A DNA stretch of 64,000 nucleotides from Lucinisca nassula (taxonomy: Eukaryota > Mollusca > Bivalvia > Lucinida > Lucinidae): assembly GCA_963580285.1 (NCBI GenBank), contig OY757015.1, positions 144,892,082 to 144,956,081 of the forward strand. The letters are read 5' to 3'. The notes below the pieces were generated by a model. That model saw nothing but the letters and a program-made list of their open reading frames with translations. It had not been told where the DNA came from and did not search any database. Position 1 is the first letter of the stretch. Every line of letters starts with the position of its first letter. The translations under genes and the position numbers were made by a program. Shown here one piece after another: positions 1-10,384 of the stretch.

Positions 1-496
1 CAAATCTGAATAGGTAAAAACTGTAGAAGAATTACAGCAAGTTCTTAAAGTGTCCAAATATTTTGGATTTTTACAGTCTAGCTAAACTCAGCTCAAATAC
101 TTTAGGGAACATGAAAAATTTGTTCAAACAGGGGTAGTTCTAACTTCTGAAAGTTAATCATAAGACCAGAGGCCAGATGTTCAAAACTAATAATGTTTTA
201 GTTAACATATCATTAAAACGATACTTTAATATGGCAAATATCCTTATATTTCTGTTGAAAAAAATTTGAGAAAAGCTACTCACAATTGTTTAGCAAAAAT
301 AACAAAATTTTAGAAATTGTACTTGCTAGAACACTTAACAATTTGACCATTAACGAGCTCGTTTAGCTAAATCGCAACAGAATCATTGTATGCTTGTGGA
401 CTCTTCCATTGCTACAATGTATATGTTAGACAAGTCCATTTGTCATATAAGGGATGACGGGCATATATTTTCGTTTTTATTCTATTTTTGACAGAA
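1..496. other. AT-rich non-coding DNA, probably intron
   Basis: No open frame of interest, no repeat family seen elsewhere in the window. Because the next feature to the right is an internal deubiquitinase exon on the minus strand, this stretch is inferred to be the intron that follows it. Confidence 0.4.
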
Positions 497-512
497 AATT
501 CTGTTAACAAAT

Positions 513-567
513 AGTGCAGGCCCTGGTCAGATGCCGCATTCTGCGGCATCTGATCAGGGCCTGTACT
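513..567. repeat. Dispersed hairpin (family G), copy 1
   Basis: Two 26-base arms, 513-538 and 542-567, pair with few mismatches around a 3-base loop. The core reads GGCCCTGGTCAGATGCCGCA and its inverse. The same design recurs at 1888-1948, 5341-5390 and 48682-48743, always with a CAGTGTAG...CTACACTG-like outer stem and a GATCAGA...TCTGATC inner stem. It looks like the core of a small miniature inverted-repeat element. Confidence 0.7.
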
Positions 568-805
568 GTTTGCCAAGTTATTCCTTTCGGGGTTTCCCGC
601 ATACAATGGGTCAAACAGTTTGCAAGAAGATGCAGCAGACAACAAATAAAGAGACGACATTTCCATTGCAGTTTTTCTTGGCATCTTAAGTGCTAAGAAG
701 AAGTAAATGGTGTTACATAGCAATCAGGCATAAATTTATTCATTCTTCATGTATAAACACATGTGTTGGGTACTTACTGGAATCGCCAGAGAAAGAGAGA
801 CTTAC

Positions 806-886
806 ATTTACAAGTCCGAAGTAGTGTTCATTTGCTGGAAGCTGTACTGTGCTGTCCTTCTCAAGGCCACTGGTTGGGTTATTACC
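806..886 (-). CDS. USP12/USP46-type ubiquitin hydrolase, internal exon
   Basis: On the minus strand an 81-base open stretch encodes 27 residues. It contains GLEKDSTVQLP followed by NEHYFGLVN. The second string is the conserved segment just before the catalytic Cys box (FGNTCYCNS) in USP12 and USP46, deubiquitinases that work with WDR48/UAF1 and WDR20. The exon is flanked by a good acceptor (tttactag) and a consensus donor (GTAAGT). In vertebrate USP46 an exon also ends after the GLVN residues, so the next exon with the Cys box should lie beyond the left edge of the window. The N-terminal exon would lie to the right, above 886. No stops or frameshifts are visible. It could be a lone exon in a decayed copy, but the clean splice sites argue against this. 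Confidence 0.8.
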
Positions 887-1197
887 CTAGTAAAATGAAG
901 AAAATGATTTGTAAATTCAATTAGTAGGTTCAAATGCCTGCCTGCTATCTGTTTGGAGAAGAAGAAATTAGAACCATAAGGTACAGTCTAACCTGTCTAC
1001 AAAGACCACTCATGGGAAAGAAGAAATATGGTCTTTGTCCACAGGTGGTTTTTGTTCAGAAGGTCAGTTTTTCATCAACTGTTCTACCTCTTTAGAAAAC
1101 AAGAAAAATAGGGCTATTAACAGTGGCAGTTTCAGGATTCTAGGTCAGAAAACCTAGGAGTTGTGTGACAATCGAAAGAAATCTATCTATCTATCGT
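887..1197. other. Intronic DNA with a small dispersed repeat
   Basis: Non-coding. The stretch around 986-1016 (acagtctaacctgtctacaa) is repeated in inverted orientation around 7705-7737, so a short dispersed repeat is present. A short ATCT run just before 1198 abuts repeat X. Confidence 0.4.
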
Positions 1198-1695
1198 AGT
1201 CTAACTGTTGGTTTTCTTTTGCTCCAGCATTTCAGTGGTTTCTTGCTGTCAAGTCCTCACCGTTATCTCACCTCTGTGGTTCTTTGATTTTTTGTGTTCA
1301 CGGAGATGTTGCACTGATGAGTTAGGAGGCCTTCATGCGGACTGTACAAAGTATTTGTCTAAATCGCGACGGAAGTAAGGGCGAGGATTGTGGCCACGTA
1401 AAATCGATTTAAGCCCCCCAGTAGAAATCATTCCACTGACCGTTCCAAGGCGGTTCTTCTGTGGCGATTTATTTATGGTGTTGTTTGTTACTTACTGTGT
1501 GTATCACTTGTGTCTTTTTATTTTGGATGGCCATATGGCCATATTGTGGGAAAGTAACTGTCCTTATGGCCTTCCTTTGTTTAGGTTTCCATTGTGGTCT
1601 GGTCGCTTGGTGTTTGTGTTTCTTTCCCTTTGGTGTCTTTGGTGGGTGGGGTAAGTTAATTGTATCGATTCCTGATCTTTGTTTTACTTCTACTT
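1198..1695 (+). mobile_element. Repeat X copy 1 (T-rich retroposon, 5' truncated)
   Basis: Starts at AGTCTAACTGTTGG and ends at GTTTTACTTCTACTT. Eight copies exist in the window. They share the same right-hand end but begin at different internal points, which is the pattern left by target-primed reverse transcription with 5' truncation. The T-rich strand gives two overlapping open frames, which are probably incidental. Full-length copies (33268 and 58748) are about 540 bp. Confidence 0.75.
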
Positions 1696-1780
1696 TATTT
1701 CACAGCATTTATGCAGATATATATTGAATAATCCCAGTTCACTGATTTAATCCCCTGAAAGTAGTGATTATGACAGGTCT

Positions 1781-1990
1781 TAACCCTTATCTTGTTGAAT
1801 ATTCAGTTTAGCCACACCCATTTCTGACTTTGAACCAATCAGATTACCTGAAATAATTTATTCCTATAAATTCTTAAACTGAACGCCAAACAGTGTAGAT
1901 CCTGATCAGATGGCATCAGAAGCCATCTGATCTAGATCTACACTGTTTCCAAAGATATAGGGATTGTCGTGAACAGCAGTATAAGGGTTA
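1781..1990. mobile_element. Miniature inverted-repeat element with internal hairpin G
   Basis: The element begins TAACCCTTAT and ends with its exact inverse ATAAGGGTTA, 210 bp apart. Inside, arms 1888-1914 and 1922-1948 form a 27-bp stem (AACAGTGTAGATCCTGATCA and its complement). A related element lies at 5294-5487. No coding capacity, so it is a non-autonomous DNA element. Confidence 0.65.
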
Positions 1991-2084
1991 ATAATGAATC
2001 ACTAAAAAAATAATTTGGCTCATTAAAGGATGTCCACAAACAATAAATTGCCCAATTAAAACTTTGGTCAAGTTATTCAAAGCA

Positions 2085-2960
2085 CAAAGTGGTCTTTGTT
2101 CAGGGTAAAAAAATATGCATTTGGGGAGGATTTTAAATGCCGTCTGGACCACCTGTGCACTAGGATGTATTTTACGCCAACTTTTGCCGTTGTACGCGTA
2201 AAATTCACAACCGGCGATTCTTGTGTACGCATGCTTTTATTGCGACACGCGTCCAAAATTACAGAAGCGGTAAATTCAGAAGCTAATTTAGGCCGCTTAT
2301 GCAATACCAATAAAAGATCAAATGCGGCGCCGCTTTTTATGTTGAAAGCGCACGTGCCACAAACCAGTAGGCGTGGCCTATATATTGACAGGTATTTTTG
2401 CACCTGTCAGTGGGAGAGACGATATTGGAAAGGTTTGCGGCACGTGTTAAAAATGATTGTAACCCCGTGTTATTACGGATTACAATTAATTAGTTTACTA
2501 ATTGATGTTATCTCATATCATCAACGGATTAGCATGAGTCGGTAAAATATCACGTTTAGTTAAACCAGGGTTACGGCGAAGACGATATAATTGACGAATT
2601 ACCAATGTCATGTATTTTCGCGACTACACGGTCGTACTTTTTATCGCTCGGTCAAAGTGTGTTTCGACGTTTACTGGTGACAAAAATGTATGTAATTCTT
2701 CAAAATACAATCATTTTTAACAATAGACGTTTCCGAGCTGTCAATCAAGAGCGCTGTTTCATCCAATCGAAAAAATCGATTTTATTTAGTGCCGCTGTGT
2801 TGGTCACTAACGGCCATTTTCTCCCACAAACAAAGAAACGCGGTAGTTGGGGAGGGCATTTCAGGGTAATGGGGTTGTGTGGGAAGTTTATTATTAGGAC
2901 TGCAACAATTGTCATGTTGAAGTACGGCCATATTGAGATAAATATGTACATGTATATATG
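2085..2960. other. CpG-retaining single-copy region
   Basis: This stretch keeps more CpG than its surroundings (acgcgt, gcggcgccgc, two CACGTG E-boxes near 2350 and 2437) and has a TATA-like ctatatatt near 2370. It may be a promoter or first-exon region of the minus-strand deubiquitinase gene. A 149-codon frame at 2096-2545 has no recognisable domain, and I do not call it a gene. On the minus strand, an ATG followed after two codons by GTAATT near 2600 could be a first coding exon, but this is speculative. Confidence 0.3.
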
Positions 2961-2963
2961 ATG

Positions 2964-3263
2964 GCCCCCGCCCATCGGGGCTTGAAGAAATAGATGGGCT
3001 GCATGATGATTCCACACAGAGCTGAAACCGACCCGCACACGACTACTGGTGAACCGCTTAGAGGATCTAAGCCTGCCAAAGGAAAAGAGGTGCGAGTCGG
3101 CCCGTCAATGCTAATTAACCATATTGGTTTCATTGGATGGCAGGGCTTTAGATGTCATTTCATCTGAAGGCCGGGTAAAAGTCCCACAAAATTGGAAACA
3201 ACGTCTCCAAAATGACCTTTACAGTGTTGACGAGGACGTTAAACCTCAAATCAAACAAACACA
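2964..3263 (+). mobile_element. SINE A copy 1
   Basis: A ~300-bp retroposon running from GCCCCCGCCCATCGGGGCTT to GACGTTAAACCTCAAATCAA and a CAAA-rich tail. Flanking direct repeats around ACATGTATAT are visible on both sides. Nine further full, partial or rearranged copies occur in the window. There is no clear tRNA-like head, so the class of the 5' end is open. Confidence 0.8.
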
Positions 3264-3284
3264 CATGTATATGAGTGTATACAT

Positions 3285-3515
3285 ATAGAGTGCATAAACG
3301 ACCGGTCTTACTGCTCCGGGACTTTTGGCCTGGTCGTTGTGTCACTCCCCTTGTAACCCCAGGTCGTGGGTTCAGTCCCCGGTCGGGGCACTTGACTGGA
3401 TTTTTCTTAACAGATTTTTCCTCCTCCTACTACAATGGTGCCTGGTGCCACGATGGTTACCGACTGAGCCCAGGGGCGGGGCAGATGCAGCGGAGTCAAA
3501 AGAAGCTGGAAATGT
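3285..3515 (+). mobile_element. SINE E copy 1 (tRNA-Thr-like head)
   Basis: Contains TGTCACTCCCCTTGTAACCC and GTGGGTTCAGTCCCC, which match the A-box/anticodon and B-box layout of a tRNA with a TGT loop, followed by GGTCGGGGCAC. A sister copy begins about 315 bp downstream. The tRNA-like part is too degenerate for a working tRNA and continues into a non-tRNA body. Confidence 0.55.
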
Positions 3516-3599
3516 CATATTACATTAGTATCTCTAAACATTTGAAACAAATGTTTCTCTGAAGTAGGAAGAATGTAGTAGTACGACCATAATAAATAT

Positions 3600-3862
3600 C
3601 CATATACAGTGCATAACTGACTGGTCTGGTTGGTCCGGGCCTGGTGGTTGTGTCGCTCGCTTTGTAACCCGAGTTTCGTGGGTTCATTCCCCCGGTCGGG
3701 GAACTCGACTGGATTTTTATTTTTATTTTCAGATTTTTCTCCTCAGACTGCAGTGCAGTCACAAATATTGTATGGTTGGTGTGCTGCGGGGCCAGCGTGG
3801 GGGCTTATGCGGGCATCAAGGACTGGGATCAGCCTGCGCATTTGCGCAGTCTGACTGGGGCC
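3600..3862 (+). mobile_element. SINE E copy 2 (tRNA-Thr-like head)
   Basis: Starts gtgcataactgactgg, like the copy at 3285 (gtgcataaacgaccgg). It has the same internal promoter-like blocks (TGTCGCTCGCTTTGTAACCC, GTGGGTTCATTCCCC) and a T-rich linker. The body then diverges from copy 1 (GGGGCCAGCGTGGGGGCTTA), so the two copies may belong to different subfamilies. Confidence 0.5.
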
Positions 3863-4330
3863 CTCTTGGATTGCAACTGCCCTTCTATAGTCTGCTGGTT
3901 TTGCAAAGAGACATGCGCGAAATCTCGTGTCTTAGTAATCTTAATAGATCTCTGGTCTATATTAAAATTCCTTAGCCCATTGGTTAGGCTGTTGTTATTT
4001 TTTATTTTTTATTTATTTTATTATTTTTTTTTTTGTCAAAGTTTTATGTCTCGGTAAGTAAGAAACGCCAATATTGTCCGGAATACTTGATAAATCTCCT
4101 CCGAGATCTACACAGACTCTCTTTGTTTCAGCCATATTGGCTGCAAAGCTTGTGGGACGTAGCAACAGTAACCAAGTAGGCGGAGCATAAGATAAGGTTC
4201 TCGGAAACGTCTATTACAGGAAGTCAGACGTGGTTAGGATGCTTCCCCTACGTATTTGTTTTCACCAATTAAAAATAATTGAGCTACTGTCACGTACATA
4301 TACGTCCGAATTTGAAAGCACAAATATAGG
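3863..4330. other. Non-coding, T-rich
   Basis: A long T run near 4010-4035, then mixed sequence with a small inverted repeat agCCATATTGGct near 4131 that resembles a CArG box. No gene or known repeat is seen. Confidence 0.3.
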
Positions 4331-4432
4331 AGATTTTTTCGTGACGTACTTCCGGTTCTATAAATAGAACGGGAAAAGCCCTGGCCGTCATCTGTTGTAT
4401 TGCTTCAAAGGCAGTGGGACGGATAAAGTGTT
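4331..4432 (+). promoter_or_regulatory. Copy of the presumed LINE A 5' leader (CRE/ETS/TATA)
   Basis: This 100-bp block is nearly identical to 57779-57885, where it sits directly upstream of a LINE A endonuclease fragment. It carries GTGACGTA (CRE-like), ACTTCCGG (ETS-like) and CTATAAATAG (TATA-like) within about 30 bp. I infer that it is the 5' leader and internal promoter of LINE A. This copy has lost the coding part. Confidence 0.45.
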
Positions 4433-4905
4433 AATTACAGCGTAAAACAGTGGAATTCTTTTAAACTTTTGGGGAATTCTAATGTAAGATAATGGGAGAA
4501 ACACCGATATGCTGCCAGATGTGAAATTTCGCATTACGAAAATGATAAATTGTATATACGATCTCTCTCTCTCTCCCTCTCTCTCTCTTTGCGCACCAAC
4601 AATTAGCGAGCGCAGGCAAATATAAATTACAGTTTGTTATTAAATGACGCTACGTCAACCGCCATGTAGCGTGTCAACAACGTCGTGTCTACACCAAACC
4701 AATTTCAAAGCGATACATTGAATTTGACATTGCAACGTCGATGAAACGTCACAACGTTTCCTTGGCGATAAAATGTCATTTGCCCAGTGCTCGGACCCAT
4801 CAAGACTCAGTGGGATTTGAACATTAAATGCAAAACAAACGTAGAACACCCTTTCAGAGCATAAGAATGTCAAACACTCATTCGCAAGTGCAAGATTTTA
4901 CAGTA
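4433..4905. other. Non-coding with a short CT run
   Basis: A CT-rich simple repeat at about 4561-4590. The rest (4600-4905) contains no open frame or repeat family I can name. Confidence 0.35.
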
Positions 4906-5236
4906 AAGTAGAAGTAAAACAAAGATCAGGAATTGATACAATTAACTTACTCCATCCATAAAAGACACCAAAGGGAAAGAAATACAAACATTAAGGGACC
5001 AGACCATAATGGAAACCTAAACAAAGGAAGGCCATATGGACAGTTACTTTCCCACAAAATGGCCATATGGCCATCCAAAATTAAAAGACACAAGTGATAC
5101 ACACAGTAAGTAACAAACAACAACATAAATAAATCGCCACAGAAGAGCCGCCTTGGAACGGTCACTGGGGGGCTTAAATCGATTTTACGTGGCCATAATC
5201 CTCGCCCCTACTTCCGTCGCGATTTAGACAAATAAT
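4906..5236 (-). mobile_element. Repeat X copy 2, truncated
   Basis: Minus-strand copy with the conserved 3' end (AAGTAGAAGTAAAACAAAGA as read on plus). It breaks off at the position corresponding to the middle of the full element (aaataatt), so about 200 bp of the 5' part is missing. Confidence 0.7.
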
Positions 5237-5293
5237 TAGTAAAATCTGGTAGATTTGTAGATTGGTTCAACTTGCCCAGCCCTTAAGTCTAAA

Positions 5294-5487
5294 TTAACCC
5301 ATTTGAGACCGGAAACCCCAAAAGGAGTAAGTGACAAACTGCAGGCCCAGATCAGACGCCACAGAACGCGGCGTCTGATCAGGGCCTACACTGTTTGTAA
5401 AAATTTCGGCCATTTTCCAAATAAATTTTGAAAATGACTCCTGCTATATATTAGGAGGAAGATTCCATTTGGTACGAAAAGGGTTAT
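5294..5487. mobile_element. Miniature inverted-repeat element with hairpin G
   Basis: Ends resemble TTAACCC...GGGTTA, as in the element at 1781-1990. The internal stem at 5341-5390 (GCAGGCCCAGATCAGACGCC and its complement) is a third copy of hairpin G. Confidence 0.55.
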
Positions 5488-5509
5488 GGGCTTCTTTGAT
5501 ACAGGGATC

Positions 5510-5741
5510 AGTCAAACCATCTCAACGGTCACGTGCCATTGAAGTGGGTTGGAGTGGTTGTCGACGGCATGACGTCGAGCCAACGTTGACTCGACCCCCG
5601 TCTGTAATTCCACTCATTGATTGTTTTCTTTTTCGACTGCTAGTATGTTTATTTGTCTGTCCGTTCGTCTGTTAGTCAGTCATTCAGTCAGTCGATCTGT
5701 GTGTCGTCTGTCTGTCTACTGTCAGTCTGTCAGTCAAACCC

Positions 5742-5772
<31 letters not shown>

Positions 5773-5858
5773 TCATGCCAACGGTCATGTGACAATGAAG
5801 TGAGTTGGAGCGGGTGTACAGATCGTTGGACAGACAGACAGACAGACAGATAGATAGA
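5510..5858. repeat. Duplicated segment leading into GACA/GATA repeats
   Basis: CAACGGTCACGTG-type sequence at about 5522-5565 recurs at 5778-5815 (caacggtcatgtgacaatga). CT-rich and GTCT-rich simple repeats lie between, followed by a short GACA-GATA run (5829-5858). It looks like an eroded earlier version of the large microsatellite next to it. Confidence 0.5.
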
Positions 5859-5890
5859 GAATAAAATGAAAGTTACGTAAAAATTTATTT

Positions 5891-6919
<1,029 letters not shown>

Positions 6920-7198
6920 CGAATAAAACAAAAGTTATGTAAAAACTTATTTTGTGAATAACGGTATCTCAAGCCATTGACATGGGTCATTCTGACACGA
7001 AAAGGTTTTCGTCAATTAAAAACGGATTTAGGATAAATGAATTTCGGTAATGAAAGTAAAATATCATTCTTTCCTTCCCGAGGCATTATTTCAATGAAAA
7101 CGGGTTTATTTTCTCTCAAAATGTCTGAATATTGTTAGCATTTTAAGTTCCGCCAATACATTTGAATAGCGATGGCCGTTTCAATTGACGGCCAGTAC

Positions 7199-7250
7199 TT
7201 TGCGCATGCGCAAGAATGACGTCATAAACGGAATTCCTAAAACCTCCAAT
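7199..7250. promoter_or_regulatory. NRF1 / CRE / CCAAT cluster, candidate promoter
   Basis: TTGCGCATGCGCAA (7199-7212) is a perfect palindromic NRF1 site. TGACGTCA (7217-7224) is a full cAMP-response element, and CCAAT follows at 7246-7250. Three strong housekeeping-promoter motifs within 52 bp are unlikely by chance in this AT-rich DNA. It could be the promoter of the minus-strand deubiquitinase gene, or belong to an unseen gene. No TSS can be assigned. Confidence 0.45.
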
Positions 7251-7429
7251 AGCTAAATAGAATGCTGCTTTTCTGATCTGGGTTTACATTATATCTGCTG
7301 TTATCCTAATACTACCTTATTTTTATGTGGCATTATTTGACTAGAAGTGTGAGAATAAATCTGAGCAACTGCACTGGGGGTGGGGGATAGACACATCAGT
7401 GAAATATTTCTAACTAGTACCCACAATCT

Positions 7430-8608
7430 ACATGTTTGGAACAGAGTTATTAAATGCATTTATCAGAAAAAAAGAGTTTGGGAGCCATGAAAGTATACAG
7501 TTTTTCATATGGACGTGTAGCCTGATAATAAGAAGTTTTTGTCTATGTTCTATACGCGATCAAGATCAGAACTCCCAACTTTTTTATGTGCGAATCCAAC
7601 TTTTTATCTGTGAATCCAACTTTTTACAAGGAAGGATTCCTGGAATCCTGTTTTCAAAATCCTAGTGAGAGCTCTGATATAGTCTAATTGGACGGTAGGA
7701 ATTGGAAGTGGTCTTTGTAGACAGGTTTGACTGTACTGGTATATCACTGAAAAACACAAATATTGCTGTAAGCTGAAAGTGAAAAATTACATGATAGTGC
7801 TTATTGGATGGCTCATAAACACCCGAATGTTCGTATCAGTTGAGGGAGAGGCTGAGTACATAAGGAGGAGGGGTAGTTTTATACCAGAACCACAGACATT
7901 TTTTTGCCTTTTTTCATTTGATGCCTATTGCAAAAACAATCTGATGTTTTGTAGGATTGGAGAAAAAGTAATTGCTAATGTTTAACTTTTCATTCAGCAG
8001 ATCTGACTGGAACAAGCGTAATTGCACTTGTCACATAAAGCATATTGCCTTTCATCTGGCATGTGAGAGCCTTCCAATGACATTTCCTATGGTAAGCCAA
8101 TCAGGACTACTAACTGTTTTGTTTTGTTCCTGTATAACTGATTTTCTATCTGTCCCACCTTCCAGGACATCTTCCTCTGTCATGAGTTTTCTTTCTGTCA
8201 TGCCCATGGCAGTATCTCCTGTGACGTCAACTGTCATCACAGGTTTTCTCTGCCTCTGGTTTAGGCAAATTTCTCAGTCATCATGGTCTGAGATTCTTCT
8301 TTCATCAGGTCTTTGAGAGAATCTCCCATCATAGATTGTTCATCTGTCACATCAGTGGTTCTACCTTGTACTTATAAAACATAGTCAAAGTCGCTTTGTC
8401 TTGACTGTTTTCTGTCAGCGTCTCTGTTTCCTGTCTACAGCTCTTAAGTTGTCAAGTTTGGTATTGCTTTCTATTTTATTTCTATACAAAGTGGTTTCTT
8501 CTTCACTGCCAGAATGTGGTAACAACTTTTGATGGTGCAGGACCACTTTTCAAGGGAAAGGGTCACAACTCCTGCTTTGTCATCTGTACTCTTGGTTGTA
8601 AATGTTTC
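7430..8608. other. Mixed region with possible degenerate coding on minus
   Basis: Between about 8050 and 8600 the minus strand shows short coding-like pieces in several frames (for example PLKSGPAPSKVVTTFW and EDVLEGGTDRKSV), separated by stops and frameshifts. They continue beyond SINE A at 8909-9095. No family is recognised; a decayed retroelement or pseudogene is most likely. Around 7705-7737 lies an inverted copy of the short repeat seen near 1000. Confidence 0.3.
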
Positions 8609-8908
8609 CTCGCCCCTGCCCATCGGGGCTTGAAGAAATAGATGGGCTGCATGATGCTTCCAAGCAGAGCTGAAACCAAAGGCATGTGAGTACTGGTAAA
8701 CTGCACAGAGGATCTAAGCCTGCCCGGGCAAAGCGGTGCATGTCGGACCATCCATGCTTATAAACCCTATTAGTTTCATTGGGCGACAGGGCTTGAGATG
8801 TCATTTCATCTCAGCGTTGGGTAAAAGTCCCACAAACTTGGAAGCAACATCTCCAAAATGACCTAAACAGTGTTCACAGTGACGTTAAACCTCAAATCAA
8901 GCAAGCAA
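8609..8908 (+). mobile_element. SINE A copy 2
   Basis: Full-length copy from GCCCCTGCCCATCGGGGCTT to the CAAG/CAAA tail. The flanks GTTGTAAATGTTCC (left) and GTTGTATATGTTCC (right) are a 14-bp target-site duplication with one mismatch. This is direct evidence that the family moves by retroposition. Confidence 0.85.
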
Positions 8909-9096
8909 GTTGTATATGTTCCCAATTTTGTTGCAAACATAATTCTGTCATTCTTTATCTGAGTCTGACAGTTCATCAGTATGGCATATGTCAACAATCT
9001 CAATATCAACTTTAGGATATCTTCTGCTTTCTCACTGTCTTCCTGGATTGGTTCTGTAATAAACTGGTTTATCCCTTATTGCACAAATTACTTGAT
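8909..9096 (-). pseudogene. Unrecognised degenerate coding fragment
   Basis: In one minus frame the stretch reads as coding-like text with two stops, including QEDQVICAIRDKPVYYRTNP and DIEIVDICHTDELSDSDKE. It is contiguous with the coding-like pieces left of SINE A copy 2 once the SINE and its duplication are removed. I cannot assign a family. Confidence 0.3.
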
Positions 9097-9250
9097 CCTC
9101 CTGCTGGTGTCAGCCTGGCAAACAACCTAATGGCCGAAATTAGCTAGTCTGGCCCAGAAAATATGTACACTCCATATTTTCCAGTTCTGTGCTGTATTCC
9201 TTGCTTCCAAAGGATAACCTTTTCTAGAACATATTTAACAATGTCTGAAA
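9097..9250 (+). repeat. Dispersed repeat D, copy 1
   Basis: About 150 bp containing TGGCCGAAATTAGCTAGTCT and TGTATTCCTTGCTTCCAAAG. An inverted copy interrupts LINE A2 at 37060-37275, and a 50-bp fragment lies near 36305-36355. No terminal structure could be defined. Confidence 0.6.
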
Positions 9251-9384
9251 GATCTATTTTGCTGATACATACTGCAGATTCAGGTTATAACTTCCAAGCC
9301 CATCACATCCTCTAGAAATCTCTTTATAATCGAACTGGTGTAGGTAGAGAAATGATAAAATCACTACATCAACTGGTGCCTTTT

Positions 9385-9945
9385 TCCATTTTCCATGAAT
9401 GGGGCCGATCTTCTAGTCAATGGAACCTCTGTGAACTCAGTTTTATTAAATGCATCATTTCTTTCTTACTACTTATACTGCATCGATCACATTTTGCCAT
9501 TACCGCAGGTGTATATTACATACACTCCAGGTTTGCAGGATGAAAGCTTACACAGTAATCATGTAATTAGGGTAGGGATCTTTAACCTGCACAGGGGGCC
9601 TCCAGTTAACGACCCGATCCGAAGGACAGTGCACTTATGACATTCATCCCTGCAAATAATGCCAATGGAGCGTGTTTGGACACTGAAATTTTATCGTCAC
9701 TGCCGGGAATCGAACCCAGGACCTCTAGCACCAAAGGCAAGTGCACTAACCACTGAGTTATCAAGCATCATTGAATTGACCAACAAGTTCCTCGGCCCTT
9801 TCAGAGTCTGATTCAGCAACCCTGTTCCCTCCTCTTTTATTAAGGGACGGGATACCTTGCCTGTCTTTCTTCCAGCTATAAATATATATGTAGAAGTCTC
9901 TGGGATTTGCCTTAATATCACCTCCCAAGTTATTCACATACAAAC
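9385..9945 (-). mobile_element. LINE A copy 3, internal fragment (minus)
   Basis: Two pieces, 9385-9459 and 9770-9945, match LINE A1 around 17650-17890. The matching region is the linker between endonuclease and RT (NNLGGDIKANPRDFY... KKDRQGIPSLNKRGGN). A SINE B has inserted between them. It is a short dead fragment with drift relative to A1. Confidence 0.8.
9463..9769 (-). mobile_element. SINE B copy 1 (minus), inside LINE A3
   Basis: The tRNA-like head, on the complementary strand, reads GATAACTCAGTGGTTAGTGC and GGGTTCGATTCCC. The 3' end carries the LINE B-type tail near 9473-9512 and a TTTC-rich terminus. The 7-8-bp sequence GCATCAT flanks the insertion on both sides and matches the uninterrupted LINE A1 sequence, so the insertion point is defined. 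Confidence 0.8.
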
Positions 9946-10384
9946 TTATTTATAATCATCTAATTCCAAACTGACCACAATATATAACTAGAATTTGTTT
10001 TTCTACAAAAACACAGATGTCTCCCCCGTTTTTGACTGCTACGTATAACCTTGACATTGGAGGTATTGAGCTGGGTCTTGTGTGCAACACATCATCTAAT
10101 GAAGATGAACATTTCTGCATAGTAACTTTAAAAATGTTCATAGAAAAATAAAAAAGTTATTGGCCGTAAACAAAAAAAGCACTTTTTTACCTTTGACCTC
10201 TAAGTATGGCCTTGACCTTTGCGGTACAACACATCGTCTCATGATGGTTAACATTTCTGCCAAGAAATTTCATAATCCATCAAAGAATAAGGAAGTTATT
10301 GACTGTCCTTTTTTTTACCTTTGACCTCTAGGTATGACCTTGACATTGGAGGTATGGACCTTGGTCTTGCACATGACTCATGGT

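Noticed and set aside
1198..1695. Repeat X as a Helitron
   Set aside because: The start could be read as TC, but there is no CTRR 3' end or 3' hairpin, and the 5' ends vary between copies, which favours retroposition.
2096..2545. 149-codon open frame as a gene
   Set aside because: No recognisable domain or splice context, and a comparable open frame exists on the opposite strand over the same bases.
2745..3133. Proline/cysteine-rich peptides over SINE A copies
   Set aside because: The same peptide text recurs at every SINE A copy in different damaged forms; it is translation of a non-coding retroposon.
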